This document shows positions 11,570-23,558 of a stretch of 64,000 nucleotides of DNA, piece by piece (position 1 is the stretch's first letter; each line of letters starts with the position of its first letter). Source of the DNA: Tenebrio molitor (Eukaryota; Arthropoda; Insecta; Coleoptera; Tenebrionidae); contig NC_091054.1 in the NCBI RefSeq assembly GCF_963966145.1, positions 8,742,001-8,806,000 on the forward strand, read 5' to 3'. The notes under the pieces were generated by a model. It was not told where the DNA came from. It ran no database searches and saw only the letters and a program-made list of their open reading frames with translations. A program made the position numbers and the translations under genes.

Positions 11570-12181
11570 TTTTTTCAATATGTAAAATTGTAAAAATAGA
11601 TAATTTGGTGCAGTTCAAGTGGGACATTTATTGTGTTGGCTCTTACAGATAAAAATCAGTCTGTCATCCCATCAAAAATCAATCAATAATATTTACACAT
11701 TGTTATTAGTACATCAACTTATTTTGTCTGCCTTCAGATAAAATTTTTACCTGGTCAAAATCATCGAAAATTGTAATTTTTTTAGAAATGTTTAAAAGAA
11801 TATCATTTTGTAAAACAAATTAAACTACTTATTGTACATTCTTGCAAATCTTTTTATTTTCTTACTTCTCAATTTAGTTTTTGACAAGGTTGTTACATAA
11901 CCTAAAAAAAAAATGTTGCTCTACTTTGCTACAAACTGAACAATAATTAAATGTTGAATATCATTATCATAAACACACTCATTAGTTCACTAGAATTCGA
12001 TTATTTTTGGGAAGTACTTAATCTTGTTAAACATAACCCCACCTGTCAAATTTTATCTCTACAATGTCCTTAATTGAGCGCACATCTCTTAACTCGCTAT
12101 AGAGAAAGTCTCTTGTATACTTTTACTATATTTTTATTGCAGCAGAAACAATCATTTATTGAATCAACAACGAATACCAAA
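11570..12181. repeat. 3' flank of the duplicated serpin unit, copy 1
   Basis: No gene. The sequence (TTTGGTGCAGTTCAAGTG, then CAGATAAAAATCAGTCTGTC) is homologous to 16030-17131 downstream of the paralogous serpin at 17132. The serpin duplication therefore included about 600 bp of downstream DNA. Confidence 0.6.
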
Positions 12182-13492
12182 TTAATACTCTGGAACTAGA
12201 ACTCTTCCGTGGAAGAGTATTATGTCATTGACTTTAATGTAGAAAACGAAGGGATGGTCCGCAGTAAATATTTGTTGCGCTGGTGGAGTTACTTCAGTGG
12301 GTCCCACTGTAACTAGTCGTTAAAGAAGCACCCCCAAAATGTCATTTTACTTACCAATAACTGCCGTGGCACCAGCGGCTTCCACTCCCACTTCGTTGAC
12401 ATCAATGTACGTCTTTTGCGTAATCTTACTGATCACAATATCCCCAGGAGAACCGGCAATTCCACTAAAATCAGCATTGGAGTTGAAAGCTGAGTGCACC
12501 CCCAACTGCAAAAATCACATTATTTGTGCCAAAATATCTCACTCCTTCACCTTCTCTAAGATCATTTTAAAATCTGTAGTACTCTCGATCTTGAATTTGG
12601 GGATCGACACCTGCACGTACTCTTGAGCGTAATCAGGAGTTGTCAAAACGGCGTCCATTTGCTTCTCCAAAACGGCGATTCCCTCCATCTTGTTAGGAAG
12701 AACAATGGTCATCGACGCGTCTGGTCCCTGGAACGGCAACTCCAAGAATTTGGCGTCGAGGTCGGCGCTTTCGTAGAAGTTGTACCGCACGGATTTCTGG
12801 AACATGGTGTCCATCTGGACAGGCTCTCCGTCGGTGGTGAAGAAACTGGTCTTGGTGGTAAAACCATTTTCGAATGGTGACGTCCAGTTGGCCTCGAAGT
12901 ACAAAGCGTTCACCAAGACTACTTTTGTGTCGGCGTTGACGTCACCAGGAGAGATCAAGTCGTGGATCTTGTCGGCCGTTTCTTCTTCGACCCATTCGTT
13001 GATCTCGTTGGCGGCGGCGACACTCTCCTCAAACTCGATGTTTTGGAACTGCGCTTGGTAGACGTCCGTGGCAACTTTCTTGAAGTCGTCTTTGATGGCG
13101 AAGTTGTTTTCGACGTAGATCTTGTTGGCGGTCTTCAGAGTATACTCGTTGCTGTGGATCGCGGGGAGGATCTGTTTCAGTACCGATTCGGTTTCTTCTT
13201 TGGTGTCGGGGAGGAACAGGCTGGATCTGATCTCTGCGCCAGTTGTTCCAACAGCTCCAGATTGGGTCAGGGCCAAGACTGTCTCAACCGAGAACGGACT
13301 GATCAAGATGTTCTCGTTGTTGTCCACCAAAACTTCCTGATTTCATCTATTAAAGCATAAATGGACGTTGATTTCAATACTCACATTGTAGACAGCTCCG
13401 GTGAACTGTTTGCTACCAGCGACAAATTCTCTGACGGCAGCCTCGTCGGCCAAGGCCAAACCTATGCTCAAGCACAAGAGCAAAATCTTCAT
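12182..13492 (-). CDS. Secreted serpin (duplicate pair, copy 1)
   Basis: Complete serpin, 389 aa. Exons on the minus strand: 13385-13492, 12551-13336, 12355-12505 and 12182-12306, phases 0/0/1. Signal peptide MKILLLCLSIGLALADEAAV, then EFVAGSKQFTGAVYN, the N-terminal helix shared by most of the array. Hinge EVGVEAAGAT has a Gly in place of the third Ala. Loop AVIVGPTEVTPPAQQIF is one residue longer than its sister, so the scissile residue is Thr or Glu. C-terminus ADHPFVFYIK..HGRVLVPEY. The first exon and the first half of exon 2 are nearly identical to the copy at 17132-18443, while the 3' half and loop differ. Confidence 0.95.
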
Positions 13493-13561
13493 TGTTCTAA
13501 CTCGAGATGCGACAGTTGTGATTTAAAAATTCAGATATGTCGAAGCGTATCCAAATTTTCA

Positions 13562-13660
13562 CTTTTATAGTCTTTCTAATCTGGATCACACTGTGACAGA
13601 TATCTTCAGTCGAAAGATTTTTGAGTCTTTCAGATATTATCAATTATCAGTGTTATTGTC
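13562..13660 (-). promoter_or_regulatory. TATA box and GATA motif of serpin 12182
   Basis: On the minus strand a TATAAAAG box (about 13562-13569) lies 70 nt upstream of the ATG. Farther up, 13629-13660 reads AACACTGATAATTGATAATATC: two GATA cores and an inverted one. The same arrangement precedes the orphan exon (around 13921-14035) and the sister gene (18512-18600). Confidence 0.6.
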
Positions 13661-13769
13661 CTCAAAGTCGAGCATGATTTGTGGAATGTACGATGAATTT
13701 ATTTAGATATTAATTTCACAATTGCTTCAGATTTCGCTAATTTGTCAACAAACACATGATATTACTACC

Positions 13770-13849
13770 AGCAACAAATTCTCTGAGGGCAGACTCGTCG
13801 CCCAAGACCAAAGCCGTACTCAGACACAGAAAAAGAAAGATCTTCATTG
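13770..13849 (-). pseudogene. Orphan serpin signal-peptide exon
   Basis: On the minus strand, ATG at 13849 gives MKIFLFLCLSTALVLGDE then SALREFVAGSN, the start of a serpin exon 1 that breaks off before QFTGAVYN and its donor site. No exon 2 follows. The upstream 13860-14130 repeats the promoter region of the downstream gene, including TATA and GATA motifs. This is a 5' fragment left by a tandem duplication of promoter plus first exon. Confidence 0.8.
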
Positions 13850-14416
13850 TCTTGATTCAAAATGGGACTATCTTCTTGTTGTGGTCTTAAAATAAAGATT
13901 CCTTGAAGTGAGCCGAAATTTTTATTTTATAGTCTTTCTAATCTGGACGTGTCGTCGTGAACCTTTTTGACAAATATCTTTAGTCAAAATATTTTTGGAA
14001 AGTTGTAGATATTATCAATTATCAGAATTGTTGTCCACAAATATTTGTTAAGTATTTTTTTAAACTTTACGATAAATGTATTTAGATATTAATTTCACAA
14101 TTGCTTTTATTGGGTCCAGATCTCGCTAATAATGATTCAAAGTTATCAACAAATGCAAGATTGTAATTGTTGTTACAGTTATCTGCTAACAGTTGCCTCA
14201 TTACGATAAGTTGTGTTCTAGAATAGTCTTATTAAAAAAAATCTGTTGTTTCACTTTGAAAGCTTTTAAATAATCAGTTGAAAGTCACGTTTCATTAGAA
14301 CAACTTGATCTTCACAGTTCTTCCTCCAGACAAGACCACTCTTTGACCCTCACCTTACCATCTGATTGTTGAAATAAAAATAACATTTCCTTTGATCTAA
14401 TTTTATTAAGTCTTAT

Positions 14417-15748
14417 TTAATTGTAACTTGGTTGTTTCACTCGTCCGGCGAAGACGATCAAATCCTTCACCTTGATGTAGAATATGAAGGGATGATCTGC
14501 GTGGAACTGTATCACCTCAGGTGGATAATAGTGACCGCTGAAGAGAGTAATCTCTGGAAGACAAACTTTAGTAAAAACAAGACAAGACTGAAACATTTTT
14601 GTCCACCTCCAAAAGTTGAAGCGGCAGCCTCGACTCCGTCCTCGTTCACGTCAATAAAAGTCTTCTGGATGACGTTGCTTACAAACAAATTTTTATCGCT
14701 GATGCCGCTGAAGTTGGCTGCAGGTGTAAAAGCCCTGTTCGCACCCAACTAAAACAAAAATACAGATTTTGCACCAAGACAAAAAGTGTGAAGCTTACAT
14801 TTTTCAAAATTTCTTTGAAGTCGAGTTTGCTTTCGATTTTGAATTTTGGAAGTGACACATTGACATATGCGGGAGCAAAATCTTGCTGCGCAAATATTTT
14901 GTAGATGTTGTTTTCGAGATCAGTAATACCATTTCTTTCGTTTGGTAGGACAAAGACCATCGAAACATTCTCACCTACGAATGGTATCTCCAAAAATTTC
15001 GTCTTCAACTCTTTACTTTCGTAGAAGTTGTAGTTGTTGCCATAATGATGCATCATCTGCACTTCTACCTCTTGTTTGTCGACTTGATAAAACTTGTCCT
15101 TCTCAGTTGCAAAATGCTCAAAAGGAATTGACCAATTCCCTTTGAAGTACAAAGCGTTTACTATAACTGCTATTGTGGTGGCATCTAGATCTCCAGCTCC
15201 CACCAAATTGTGAATTTTGTTCTCGGTTTCTTTCTCCACCCATTGGTTTATAGTTTCAGCAGCCTTCACATTTTCACTGAATTCTATATTTTCCAAGTCG
15301 GTATAAAACACGTCTCTAGCCATCTCTACGAATTCTTTACGAATTGCGAAATTTTCTTCAAGATACAGTTTATTGGCAACGTGGAAGGAATAGTCTTGAT
15401 CCTCTACTTTCAAGTGTGGAAGCAAGGCCTTGAAAGCTTCTTTGATTTGGTGCTGATCCTTTAGAAGTTTCAGACTAGAACGAAGTTCTTCAGCGGTTTG
15501 ACCCTTGGCACCCTCCTGAACCAAAGCGAGGACAGTTTCAGCTGAAAATGGACTAACAAGAAAGTTTTTCTCGAGATCTAGAGACAATTCCTAAAACACT
15601 CAATTTAACACAATTTCAAAAATCTTCACCAAAGGCTTACCCGGTATACAGCTGCTGTGAACAAATTGTTGCTGTTAATTAAAAGTTTTTCCACTTGGTC
15701 TGCAATAACCAAACTGACAGACAACAAGATTATAAATACCGTCTTCAT
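14417..15748 (-). CDS. Secreted serpin with extended aromatic loop
   Basis: Complete serpin, 392 aa. Exons: 15641-15748, 14799-15590 (792 nt), 14607-14748 (142 nt, 9 shorter than in paralogues) and 14417-14553, phases 0/0/1. Signal peptide MKTVFIILLSVSLVIADQ. Exon 3 lacks three residues in the GIAGEKGEL segment (reads GISDKNLF). Hinge EDGVEAAAST; loop FGEITLFSGHYYPPEVIQF is about three residues longer than usual, with Phe at the expected scissile position and Tyr-Tyr farther on, so a chymotrypsin-like protease is a reasonable guess. The exon-3 donor (GTGGAC) is weak, which makes that junction the least certain part. C-terminus ADHPFIFYIK..AGRVKQP. Confidence 0.9.
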
Positions 15749-16029
15749 GATTATTTAATATTGTCAGTTTGGAGTTTCGTTTCCACTTATATAGCATTTT
15801 ATGACCAACCAGCACTGAGTTGTTAACAACGGAAGATTCTCTTTATTTGATTTTAATTGGTTCCGGTTTTCCACGTTCAGTGAATATACAGTACACCCTG
15901 ATAACATCACAGTGTTTACAGCAAAAACATTTGACAAGTTCTCTTTTGAAACTCAGAATTCAGTTTTGCCGACAATTAAAAAAAAATCACACATTTACAT
16001 TTAAAAAAATCTGTACAATTGTGATGACA

Positions 16030-17131
16030 ATAATTAATAGAGATATTAATTTGATGCAGTTCGAGTGAACCTTTATTGACTTGACACTTATAGATAAGGA
16101 TCGGTGTGTCATTCATTACCATCAAAAAGCAATCACAATATTATTTATAAATTCCTACAGGCGCATTAACTTTCTTTATCTGATTTCAGCGTCAAGTGAT
16201 CAAATTTGTTCTACTAGAAAATCGCCCAAAAGTTTCGTTTTGTTTTTTATTAAAACACTAAAATTAGCTAAATTGTTAGCAATCCCTCTGAATAGTTGTA
16301 GTTTGAATTGAATTTAACATATCTGATTCGTTTAACAAGATTGCTGCATAATCTAAAACATTTTTTTCTTATGCGGTACCAATGTCACAAATGAACAAGA
16401 ATTAGATTAATAGTTATTTAAGATATAAGTGTAAAAAGTTATCCTTTATTGCACGAACGAGTTTGAAATACGACCGAGGTACGAGGGAGTATTTTAAAGG
16501 ATGTGAGTGCAACAATAGTCATTTTTGTATTAAGTGCGCAAAATGATGCATAAATGTCATGTTTTTTTGACGGTTGTAGAAAAAGGAACTTTTTAGTCGC
16601 ATGTCTTACAACATTTTGTCTACGATCGTAAGATCATCGCACCGGTTTCAACATAAATTTGTATAAAATAATTATCATTGACTCAATATTTTATGAATAA
16701 CCACAGTCTTTTGAGAACCACGTCATTTAGCAACTTATTTCTAAACAATGTTTCCAACAAATTGTATTGTCGTATTCTGACAGTTCTGTGCCATAAAAGC
16801 GTGCACAGAAAGTTTTATGGCACGATTCCGTCAGTTTCACTAAATGTCAACTTTGACAACGATTTTTAGTGCAAAAAGTGCCTACTTTTTACACGATCGT
16901 AGATAAAATAAAAAACCACCCCAACAACTTCGTAAGAACTTAATTATTTTTAGAAAGTATTTAATCTTGTTATCTCTTATATCTCTAAAATGTTTTTAAT
17001 TCAGTTGGTTGTTAAACAAGTGCAAACCTTTCAACTCGCTGGAAAAGACAATATATGGTTTGCCTGCTTAAATATATATTTTTATTAATCTGGAAATAAC
17101 AATCTATATTGAATCGTCAGTAAAAAACATT
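16030..17131. repeat. 3' flank of the duplicated serpin unit, copy 2, with insertion
   Basis: Non-coding. 16030-16420 and 16920-17131 match 11570-12181 (for example TTTGATGCAGTTCGAGTG and the TTTAATTCAG/AACTCGCT stretch). About 16430-16910 has no counterpart in copy 1 and looks like an insertion (GTGTAAAAAGTTATCC at one end, TTTTTACACGATCGTAGA at the other). 15749-16029 holds the promoter of the serpin at 14417 (ATATAAG near 15788) and little else. Confidence 0.55.
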
Positions 17132-18443
17132 TTAGTACTCTGGAACTAGAACTCTTCCCTCGAAGAGAATTATGTCGTTGGCTTTAATGTAGAAGGCGAA
17201 AGGATGGTCGACAGTAAATACTTGATCCGGTGGTGGAGGTATATTAGTGGGTCCCACTATAACCAACTGTTAACAGAACCACCCACAAAGACGCCATCTT
17301 ACTTACCAATTGACGTGGCAGCAGCTGCTTCTACTCCAATTTCGCTGACATCAATGTATGTCTTCTGTGTAACCTTGCTGATCAAAATATCTCCAGCAAC
17401 ACCAGCAATTCCACTAAAATCGGCAGCAGTGGGATTGAAAGCTGCGTGAACCCCCAACTGAAAAAATATATTATTTGGGCCAAAGTTCCTCACCGACTCA
17501 CCGTCTCCAGAATCGATTTAAAATCAGTCATAGTCGCGATTTTGAATTTGGGCATCGACACCTGCACGTACTGTTTGGTGTACTCGGGAGTGGCCAAAAC
17601 CGCGTCCATTTGCTTCTCCAAAACGGCGATTCCTTCCATCTTGTTCGGGAGGACGATGGTCATCGACGCGTCTTGTCCCAGGAAGGGCAACTCCAAGAAT
17701 TTGGCGTCGAGGTCAGCGCTTTCGTAGAAGTTGTACTCTACGGACTCCTGGAACATCGCGTCGATCGGGACGGTTGTTCCGTCGGTGGTGACGAAACTGC
17801 TCTTCTTGGTGAGAAGAGGTTGGAACGGTGATGTCCAGTTGCCCTCAAAGTACAACGCGTTGATCAAGACTACTCTTGTGGTGGCGTCCAGTTCGTCCGG
17901 AGCGACCAAGTCGTGGATCTTGTTGGCGGTTTGTTCTTCAACCCATTCGTTGATCTCGTCGGCGGCGGCGGCACTCTCCGCAAACTCGATGTTTTGGAAC
18001 TGCGCTTGGTAGACGTCCGTGGCGACTTTCTTGAAGTCGTCTTTGATGGCGAAGTTGTTTTCGACGTAGATCTTGTTGGCGGTCTTCAGAGTGTATTCGT
18101 CGCTGTGGATTGCGGGGAGGATCTGTTTCAGTACCGATTCGGTTTCTTCTTTGGTGTCGGGGAGGAACAGACTGGATCTGATCTCTGCGCCAGTTGTTCC
18201 AACAGCTCCAGATTGGGTCAGGGCCAAGACTGTCTCAACCGAGAACGGACTGATCAAGATGTTCTCGTTGTTGTCCACCAAAACTTCCTGATTTCATCTA
18301 TTAAAGCATAAATGGACGTTGATTTCAATACTCACATTGTAGACAGCTCCGGTGAACTGTTTGCTACCAGCGACAAATTCTCTGACGGCAGCCTCGTCGG
18401 CCAAGGCCAAACCAATGCTCAGGCACAAGAGCAAAATCTTCAT
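17132..18443 (-). CDS. Secreted serpin (duplicate pair, copy 2)
   Basis: Complete serpin, 389 aa. Exons: 18336-18443, 17502-18287, 17307-17457 and 17132-17256, phases 0/0/1. Signal peptide and exon 1 are identical in protein to copy 1 at 12182-13492. Exon 2 is near-identical up to about codon 130 and then diverges (for example DELDATTRVVLINALYF against DVNADTKVVLVNALYF). Hinge EIGVEAAAAT, loop SIVGPTNIPPPPDQVF with Asn at the expected scissile position followed by a proline run. C-terminus VDHPFAFYIK..EGRVLVPEY. The two genes are recent duplicates whose 5' halves are kept alike while loops differ. Confidence 0.95.
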
Positions 18444-18511
18444 TGTTCTAACTCGAGATGCGACAGTTGTGATTTAAAAATTCAGATATGTCAAAGCGTA
18501 TCCAAATTTTA

Positions 18512-18600
18512 CTTTTATAGTCTTTCTAATCTTTGACAGATATCTTCAGTCGAAAGATTTTTGAGTCTTTCAGATATTATCAATTATCAGTGTTATTGTC
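18512..18600 (-). promoter_or_regulatory. TATA box and GATA motif of serpin 17132
   Basis: A TATAAAAG-type box near 18512-18520 and a GATA pair (AACACTGATAATTGATAATATC on the minus strand, about 18571-18600), laid out as in copy 1. A short deletion relative to copy 1 lies between them. From 18601 to 19052 no gene is seen. Confidence 0.55.
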
Positions 18601-19052
18601 CTCAAAGTCGAACATGATCTGTGGAATTTACGATGAACTTATTTAGATATTAATTTCACAATTGCTTCAGATTTCGCTAATTTGTCAACAAACGCATGAT
18701 ATTAATTGTTCGCTTGGGGTTATCTGTAATACTGATCATTTGTTTCATTACGATAAGTTGAAAAATGTTTTGGAATATTTTTACAAACAAAAAGAAACCT
18801 AGTCGAGTATTTGTTTCAATTTAAATCAGTTAAATCACTTAAAACTGTATCAATCTCACTTGAAAACCTTTCAAATTTAAATCACTAAAAATATTCCAGT
18901 TTACAACTACTTCAACAAATTTAGATTAACTTTAAGAAAATCTGATAAAGATCGTTATGTCAAGTATACCCAAAACTCCTTTTCAATCATCACCTCATCA
19001 GTACCATTATGAATTCTTTATTCTGAAACTTTCCACAAAATACAATTTATTT

Positions 19053-20392
19053 TTACAACTTGGGTTCCACAACTCTTCCTCCAAATAGCACCACTCCTTT
19101 GACCTTGACATAGAAGATGAAGGGATGATCGGCATTGAAGATCTTTGCCTCTGGCTCTTCTACCAAAGCCGACACAACAGTGGGCACATCTGTAAATTGT
19201 GATTTATCAGTCAAAAAACTAACAAAAAAGGGATCACTTACGAACTGCAGTAGCGGCCGCAGCTTCAATTCCTTCTTCGCAGACATCAATGAAAGTTTTC
19301 TGGACTACCGAAGACACCTCCAACTCTCCCTTTTTTCCAGCGATCCCACTCAAATCTACTTTTTCCGCATCGAAAGCTCTGTTAATCCCCAACTGGAAAT
19401 GAGTGTTAAGCTAAAGTTACCACCAAATAGATGAGACTCACTTTTTTTAAGACATCTTCGAAGTCTATGGTGGTCTCGATTTTAAATCGGGGCAAGTCTA
19501 CTTTCACGAGTTCTTTGGTGAAGGGTCTAGGAGTGAAGACTTTGTCGATCTTGCTTTCCAAATTGGCAATTCCTTGTTTCTCGTTTGGCAAAACTACGAT
19601 TAAAGAGGCGTCGTCACCTTTGAATGGCAGCTCCAAGAACTTCGCATCTACTTCAGAGCATTCGTAGTAATTGAAGGTGTTAGTGTTGCGCATCGTTTTG
19701 ACAGAAACTGCCTTTTCAGGAGTTCCGTAAAAATCTTTCAATGTAGTGGCGATTAGAGGAAACGGAAGCGACCAGTTTGCCTTCAGATACAAAGCACTGA
19801 TCAAAATCAACCTGCTCCTGTCAGTCAAATCATCCTCTTTGATTATATCTTGTATCTTCTTGTTCGTCTGTGCCTCCACCCAATCATTTATGGTTTTCAC
19901 AGCTTCACTCTTCTTATCGAAATCTATATTTTCCAATTCAGCTGCATAGATTCCAGACGCGATTTTCTTGAACTCCTCGTGGACCGGGAAATTCTCTTTG
20001 ACGTAGATTTTATTCGCCATGTTGAGGACATATTGCTCATCTGCGAGCTTAGGCAACAAATTTGCTATCACAGATTCGGTTTGTTCTCTAGTGTTGGGCA
20101 AACGCAAGCTGGTGCGGAGCTCTTCAGCAGTTTCTCCTACAGCTCCAGACTGGAGCAGAGCAAGGACAGTTTCCACGGAAAAGGGACTCACCAGGAAATT
20201 CTCCTTGTAACTTTTCGTCAGCTCCTGGTGTCAATACAAACAGATATAAAACGCACCAATAAAATTTTCATTGCTTACTTTGTAAATATCCGAGGTGAGG
20301 AGGCTGTTGTTCGATGCGAATTCTTGCAGAGCTGTTTGGTTCAAGGCGACGGTGGCCGTTGCCATGGTCAGTAAAACGACAAGACGCTTCAT
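19053..20392 (-). CDS. Secreted serpin with long loop
   Basis: Complete serpin, 394 aa. Exons: 20279-20392, 19442-20224 (783 nt), 19242-19392 and 19053-19189, phases 0/0/1. Signal peptide MKRLVVLLTMATATVALNQ. Exon 2 has ENFLVSPFSVETVLALLQSG and ISALYLKANW. Hinge CEEGIEAAAAT; loop AVHVPTVVSALVEEPEAKIF is about four residues longer than the array norm, so the scissile bond cannot be placed; small or aliphatic residues dominate (VVSALV), compatible with an elastase-like target. C-terminus ADHPFIFYVK..GGRVVEP. It is the last minus-strand gene and lies divergent from the plus-strand run, 835 bp apart. Confidence 0.93.
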
Positions 20393-21060
20393 CTCTGCAA
20401 CAGTTGTATTATCACTAGCTGATGACCAAAAAAGACTTGATGGTGGTTGATTCGGTTTCGAAGAGATACTGAGGGTTCAGGCTCGCTGTTGGAGGTGTTA
20501 TCCCCGCGCAGACATGTTTGAACAAGAGGTGTTTGCCTAGTACAAAAAAAATTGTAGTCCTCTGTTACCAACGGCAATGACCCCTACAAAGTTAAGTTCG
20601 CTCTAGGAAGCGGAAATTTTTATGAAATACAACAGTTCTAGGTGGTAAAATAGCTAATTGATTGGTCAATATATCAGAGTAGTAGTTCATACAAATTAAT
20701 GGGCTTTTTATGGTTAGATTATGACGCAGACATAAAAAATAGCAGGCAAGAGATAAACATTTGAAAACGACATTCTTGGCCAATGTCGAGGTCAAGAGGA
20801 TAATACTGGTTCGACGGCTTATTTATACCATCTGGACGAGAAATTTAAATGAATGTAAACATTTAATTTGGAATTGTATAAAAATGTACATAAAGATGTT
20901 TTCCTTAGAACTGTTAAATATAGATCTAAATTTTTCCAAAACATAAAATCTTCAATTGATTTGATTCGTGAAAACAAAGCTTTTGACTGGATACTAATCA
21001 GAGCAGGGTACAATCTCCAAAACAAAAACTTATTGACGTAAAAAATGATAACTACATTAA

Positions 21061-21149
21061 TTGAGCACTGATAACATCTGTTTTTTGCCAAAAAAGACCC
21101 CACATATGAGGAAAAATATCGAACCATCGAGATCAAACTCGATATAAAT
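21061..21149 (+). promoter_or_regulatory. GATA motif and TATA box of serpin 21228
   Basis: TTGAGCACTGATAACATCTG (21061-21080) followed by TATAAAT (21143-21149), about 80 nt before the ATG. The same pair, similarly spaced, stands before the other plus-strand serpins. 20393-21060 shows no gene. Confidence 0.6.
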
Positions 21150-21227
21150 TCTTATCACGCACATGAAACTACTACAGATGTGATAGCCTCGTAGACGAGA
21201 ACACACGACAAACAAAAATTTTCAATC

Positions 21228-22551
21228 ATGAAGGGTTTCGTCTTCTTCTTGTCTTGCCTCGCTTTGGTCTTGGCTGAAGACGAGTTAAGTGCATTCCTCT
21301 CCGGCAGCAGACAATTCACCGGAGCCATTTACAACGTAAGTCTCTCTAAAGTTTTCGATTCAATGCTAACCGCAGCTTTTAGCAACTTTTGGTCGACAAC
21401 AAGGAAAACATCGTGGTCAGTCCATTTTCTGCAGAAACTGTCTTGGCTTTGACACAATCCGGTGCCAAAGGAGACACTGGTGCAGAAATCAGAACAGGTC
21501 TTCATCTTCCCGACACCGAAGAGGACACGGAAGTTGCCATCAAGAGTGTTCTTCCCACCATCCAAAGCGAGTACTGCTCGCTTGTCACAGCTAACAAGAT
21601 CTACGTCGAAAAGGAGTACGCCATCAAGGAGGACTTCAAGAGAGTGGCAACTGATGTCTACCAGGCCCAGTTTGAGAACATCGAGTTTGCTAAGAGTGTA
21701 GACGCCGCCACCGAGATCAATAAATGGGTTGAGGAACAAACCAACAACAAGATCCACGAGTTGGTCAACGCTGATGATCTTGATGCCGACACTAAGATTG
21801 TTTTGGTCAATGCTTTGTACTTCCAAGGCAACTGGTCCGTACCGTTTGACCCCATTTTGACCAAACAAGTCAAGTTCTACACCTCCAGCGAAGCCTCCGT
21901 AGACGCCCCTACAATGTACAAAGAATCAGAACAGTTCAACTATTACGAAAGTGAAGAACTCGACGCTCAAGTTTTGGAGATACCGTTCATGGGTGAAGAG
22001 GCTACGATGACTTTTGTCCTCCCCAACAAGAAGGAAGGAATTGCCATCCTCGAAAAGCAAATAGACAAAGTTTTGGAGAATCCAAAGTACACCAAAGAGT
22101 GGGTTCAAGTTTTGTTGCCCAAATTTAAAGTCGAGTCCACAATCGACTTCAAGCCTCTTCTACAAAAGGTGAGTCAGATTTTTGGTCGAGTCACAGATAC
22201 CTAATTTGCATTCTTGCAGTTGGGAGTCGAGAAAGCTTTCGACCTTCTAGAAGCAGATTTCAGTGGAATTGCTGGAGAAAAGGGTGAACTCGCCATTGCT
22301 TCAGTCTCCCAAAAGACTTACATTGACGTGAACGAGATTGGAGTTGAAGCCGCAGCGGCCACAGAAATTGGTTAGTTGTAACAGTATAGTTTGTAACGGG
22401 ATTAACGAACAAGATTTTAGGTGGATTTGACAGCCTTCCTCCGGCTGCCACGAAGGTCTTCGTTGCAGATCATCCCTTCGTCTTTTACATCAAGATTAAC
22501 GATGTCATCCTCTTCGAAGGCAGAGTTTTGGTACCGGAATACGAGTCTTAA
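21228..22551 (+). CDS. Secreted serpin, plus-strand array member 1
   Basis: Complete serpin, 391 aa. Exons: 21228-21335, 21383-22168, 22220-22370 and 22421-22551, phases 0/0/1. Signal peptide MKGFVFFLSCLALVLAEDE, then SGSRQFTGAIYN. Exon 2 has VVSPFSAETVLALTQSGAKG and IVLVNALYFQGNW. Hinge EIGVEAAAAT; loop EIGGFDSLPPAATKVF puts Ser-Leu at the expected scissile bond. C-terminus ADHPFVFYIK..EGRVLVPEYES. The exon-3 donor is GTTAGT and the exon-4 acceptor a normal TTTTAG. AATAAA at 22646-22651. Exon 2 is very close to the three paralogues downstream. Confidence 0.95.
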
Positions 22552-22746
22552 TTTTTTTACTGTCATCAGTAAAATTCCTTTTATCAGAATAATATTTTTA
22601 CATTTGCTTTTATATTAGTCTGAATCTGAATTAGATTTGCCGATAAATAAAATCAACGCAAAGACAATCTAAGCCGATAACTTTTTACAAAGCCTAAACC
22701 AAGGTAATACCCCAAAACAAGAACCTATTGATGCAACTGTATTCGT

Positions 22747-22853
22747 TGAGCACTGATAATATCTGTTTTGTGTTAGAGAATAACACCCAAACCCAAAACA
22801 CAAGCAATTATGAAAAATTAAAAGAGTTTATCAACATTAAACTCACTATAAAT
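22747..22853 (+). promoter_or_regulatory. Stranded serpin promoter module
   Basis: GAGCACTGATAATATCTG (22748-22765) and TATAAAT (22847-22853) repeat the array's promoter layout, but the next serpin-like sequence starts only at 23559. The roughly 700 bp between them, including a mariner fragment, are an insertion that separated the promoter from its gene. Confidence 0.55.
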
Positions 22854-23119
22854 TCTTATTACGCCAAAGTCTGTCTTAAAAGTTAAGTTAGTGACTTTGA
22901 GAATGTTGAAATCTTGATTTTCATAAAGAAAGAACGATCATCGATCAATCAATATTATCCGGAGAGGTTGTTGTCGGTTGTGGGGGCTCTTATTGTCAAG
23001 GAGTAATTTTATGCACAACAGACACACGGTAGAGAAAAAAGTGCAAATCTTTTTTAAGGATAAGCTGAACTGTACCAAATGATAGGTTAGTTTCTTGGGT
23101 TAATCTCTTTCATAATTCT

Positions 23120-23377
23120 TTATTCACCCTCTTCAATATTTTCAGCTGATCTTTTTGTCGGTCCTCTACTGCCTCTTTTGCCCAGAACACTACCTGTTTC
23201 CAAAAACATGTTTACGCATCTGTAGACTTTCTGGCCAAGTTGTTGGTTAAGTTCCTTGAAAGTCCGGAAACTTTTGTTGAAATTCCTCAAAAACTCGAGG
23301 TGTCGAATAGGGCCAAGCCTTTCTCTATTGCTGAAGAAACACTGGACAATGAAAATTTGTTGCTCTAAAGTGAACAT
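23120..23377 (-). pseudogene. Mariner-like transposase, N-terminal fragment
   Basis: Minus-strand ORF of 85 codons starting MFTLEQQIFIVQCFF, continuing through FNKSFRTFKELNQ to ETGSVLGKRGSRGP and SAENIEEGE. This is the DNA-binding helix-turn-helix start of insect mariner-type transposases (DUF4817-like, established family pattern). The catalytic DDE part is absent. It lies between a serpin promoter and its pseudogene. Confidence 0.75.
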
Positions 23378-23558
23378 ATTGTAATAGCAAATTTTAATAG
23401 TTAATAATTAATAATGACAATTACCATTGTAATGACATTTGAATTAAATTTTCACGTGCTGCCAACTGAAGTGTATTAATCATGGCAATCTCGATTTTTT
23501 TATTTTCGTTCGCCCGGTACTAGGGTCAACACAAAATCAAAGATTTTTAATTATTTAA

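Noticed and set aside
21329..21868. 179-codon open frame antisense to a serpin exon 2 (also 17913-18311, 27667-28206, 24788-25261 and similar).
   Set aside because: They mirror conserved serpin coding sequence and track its codon pattern; the sense strand has full gene structure with splice sites.
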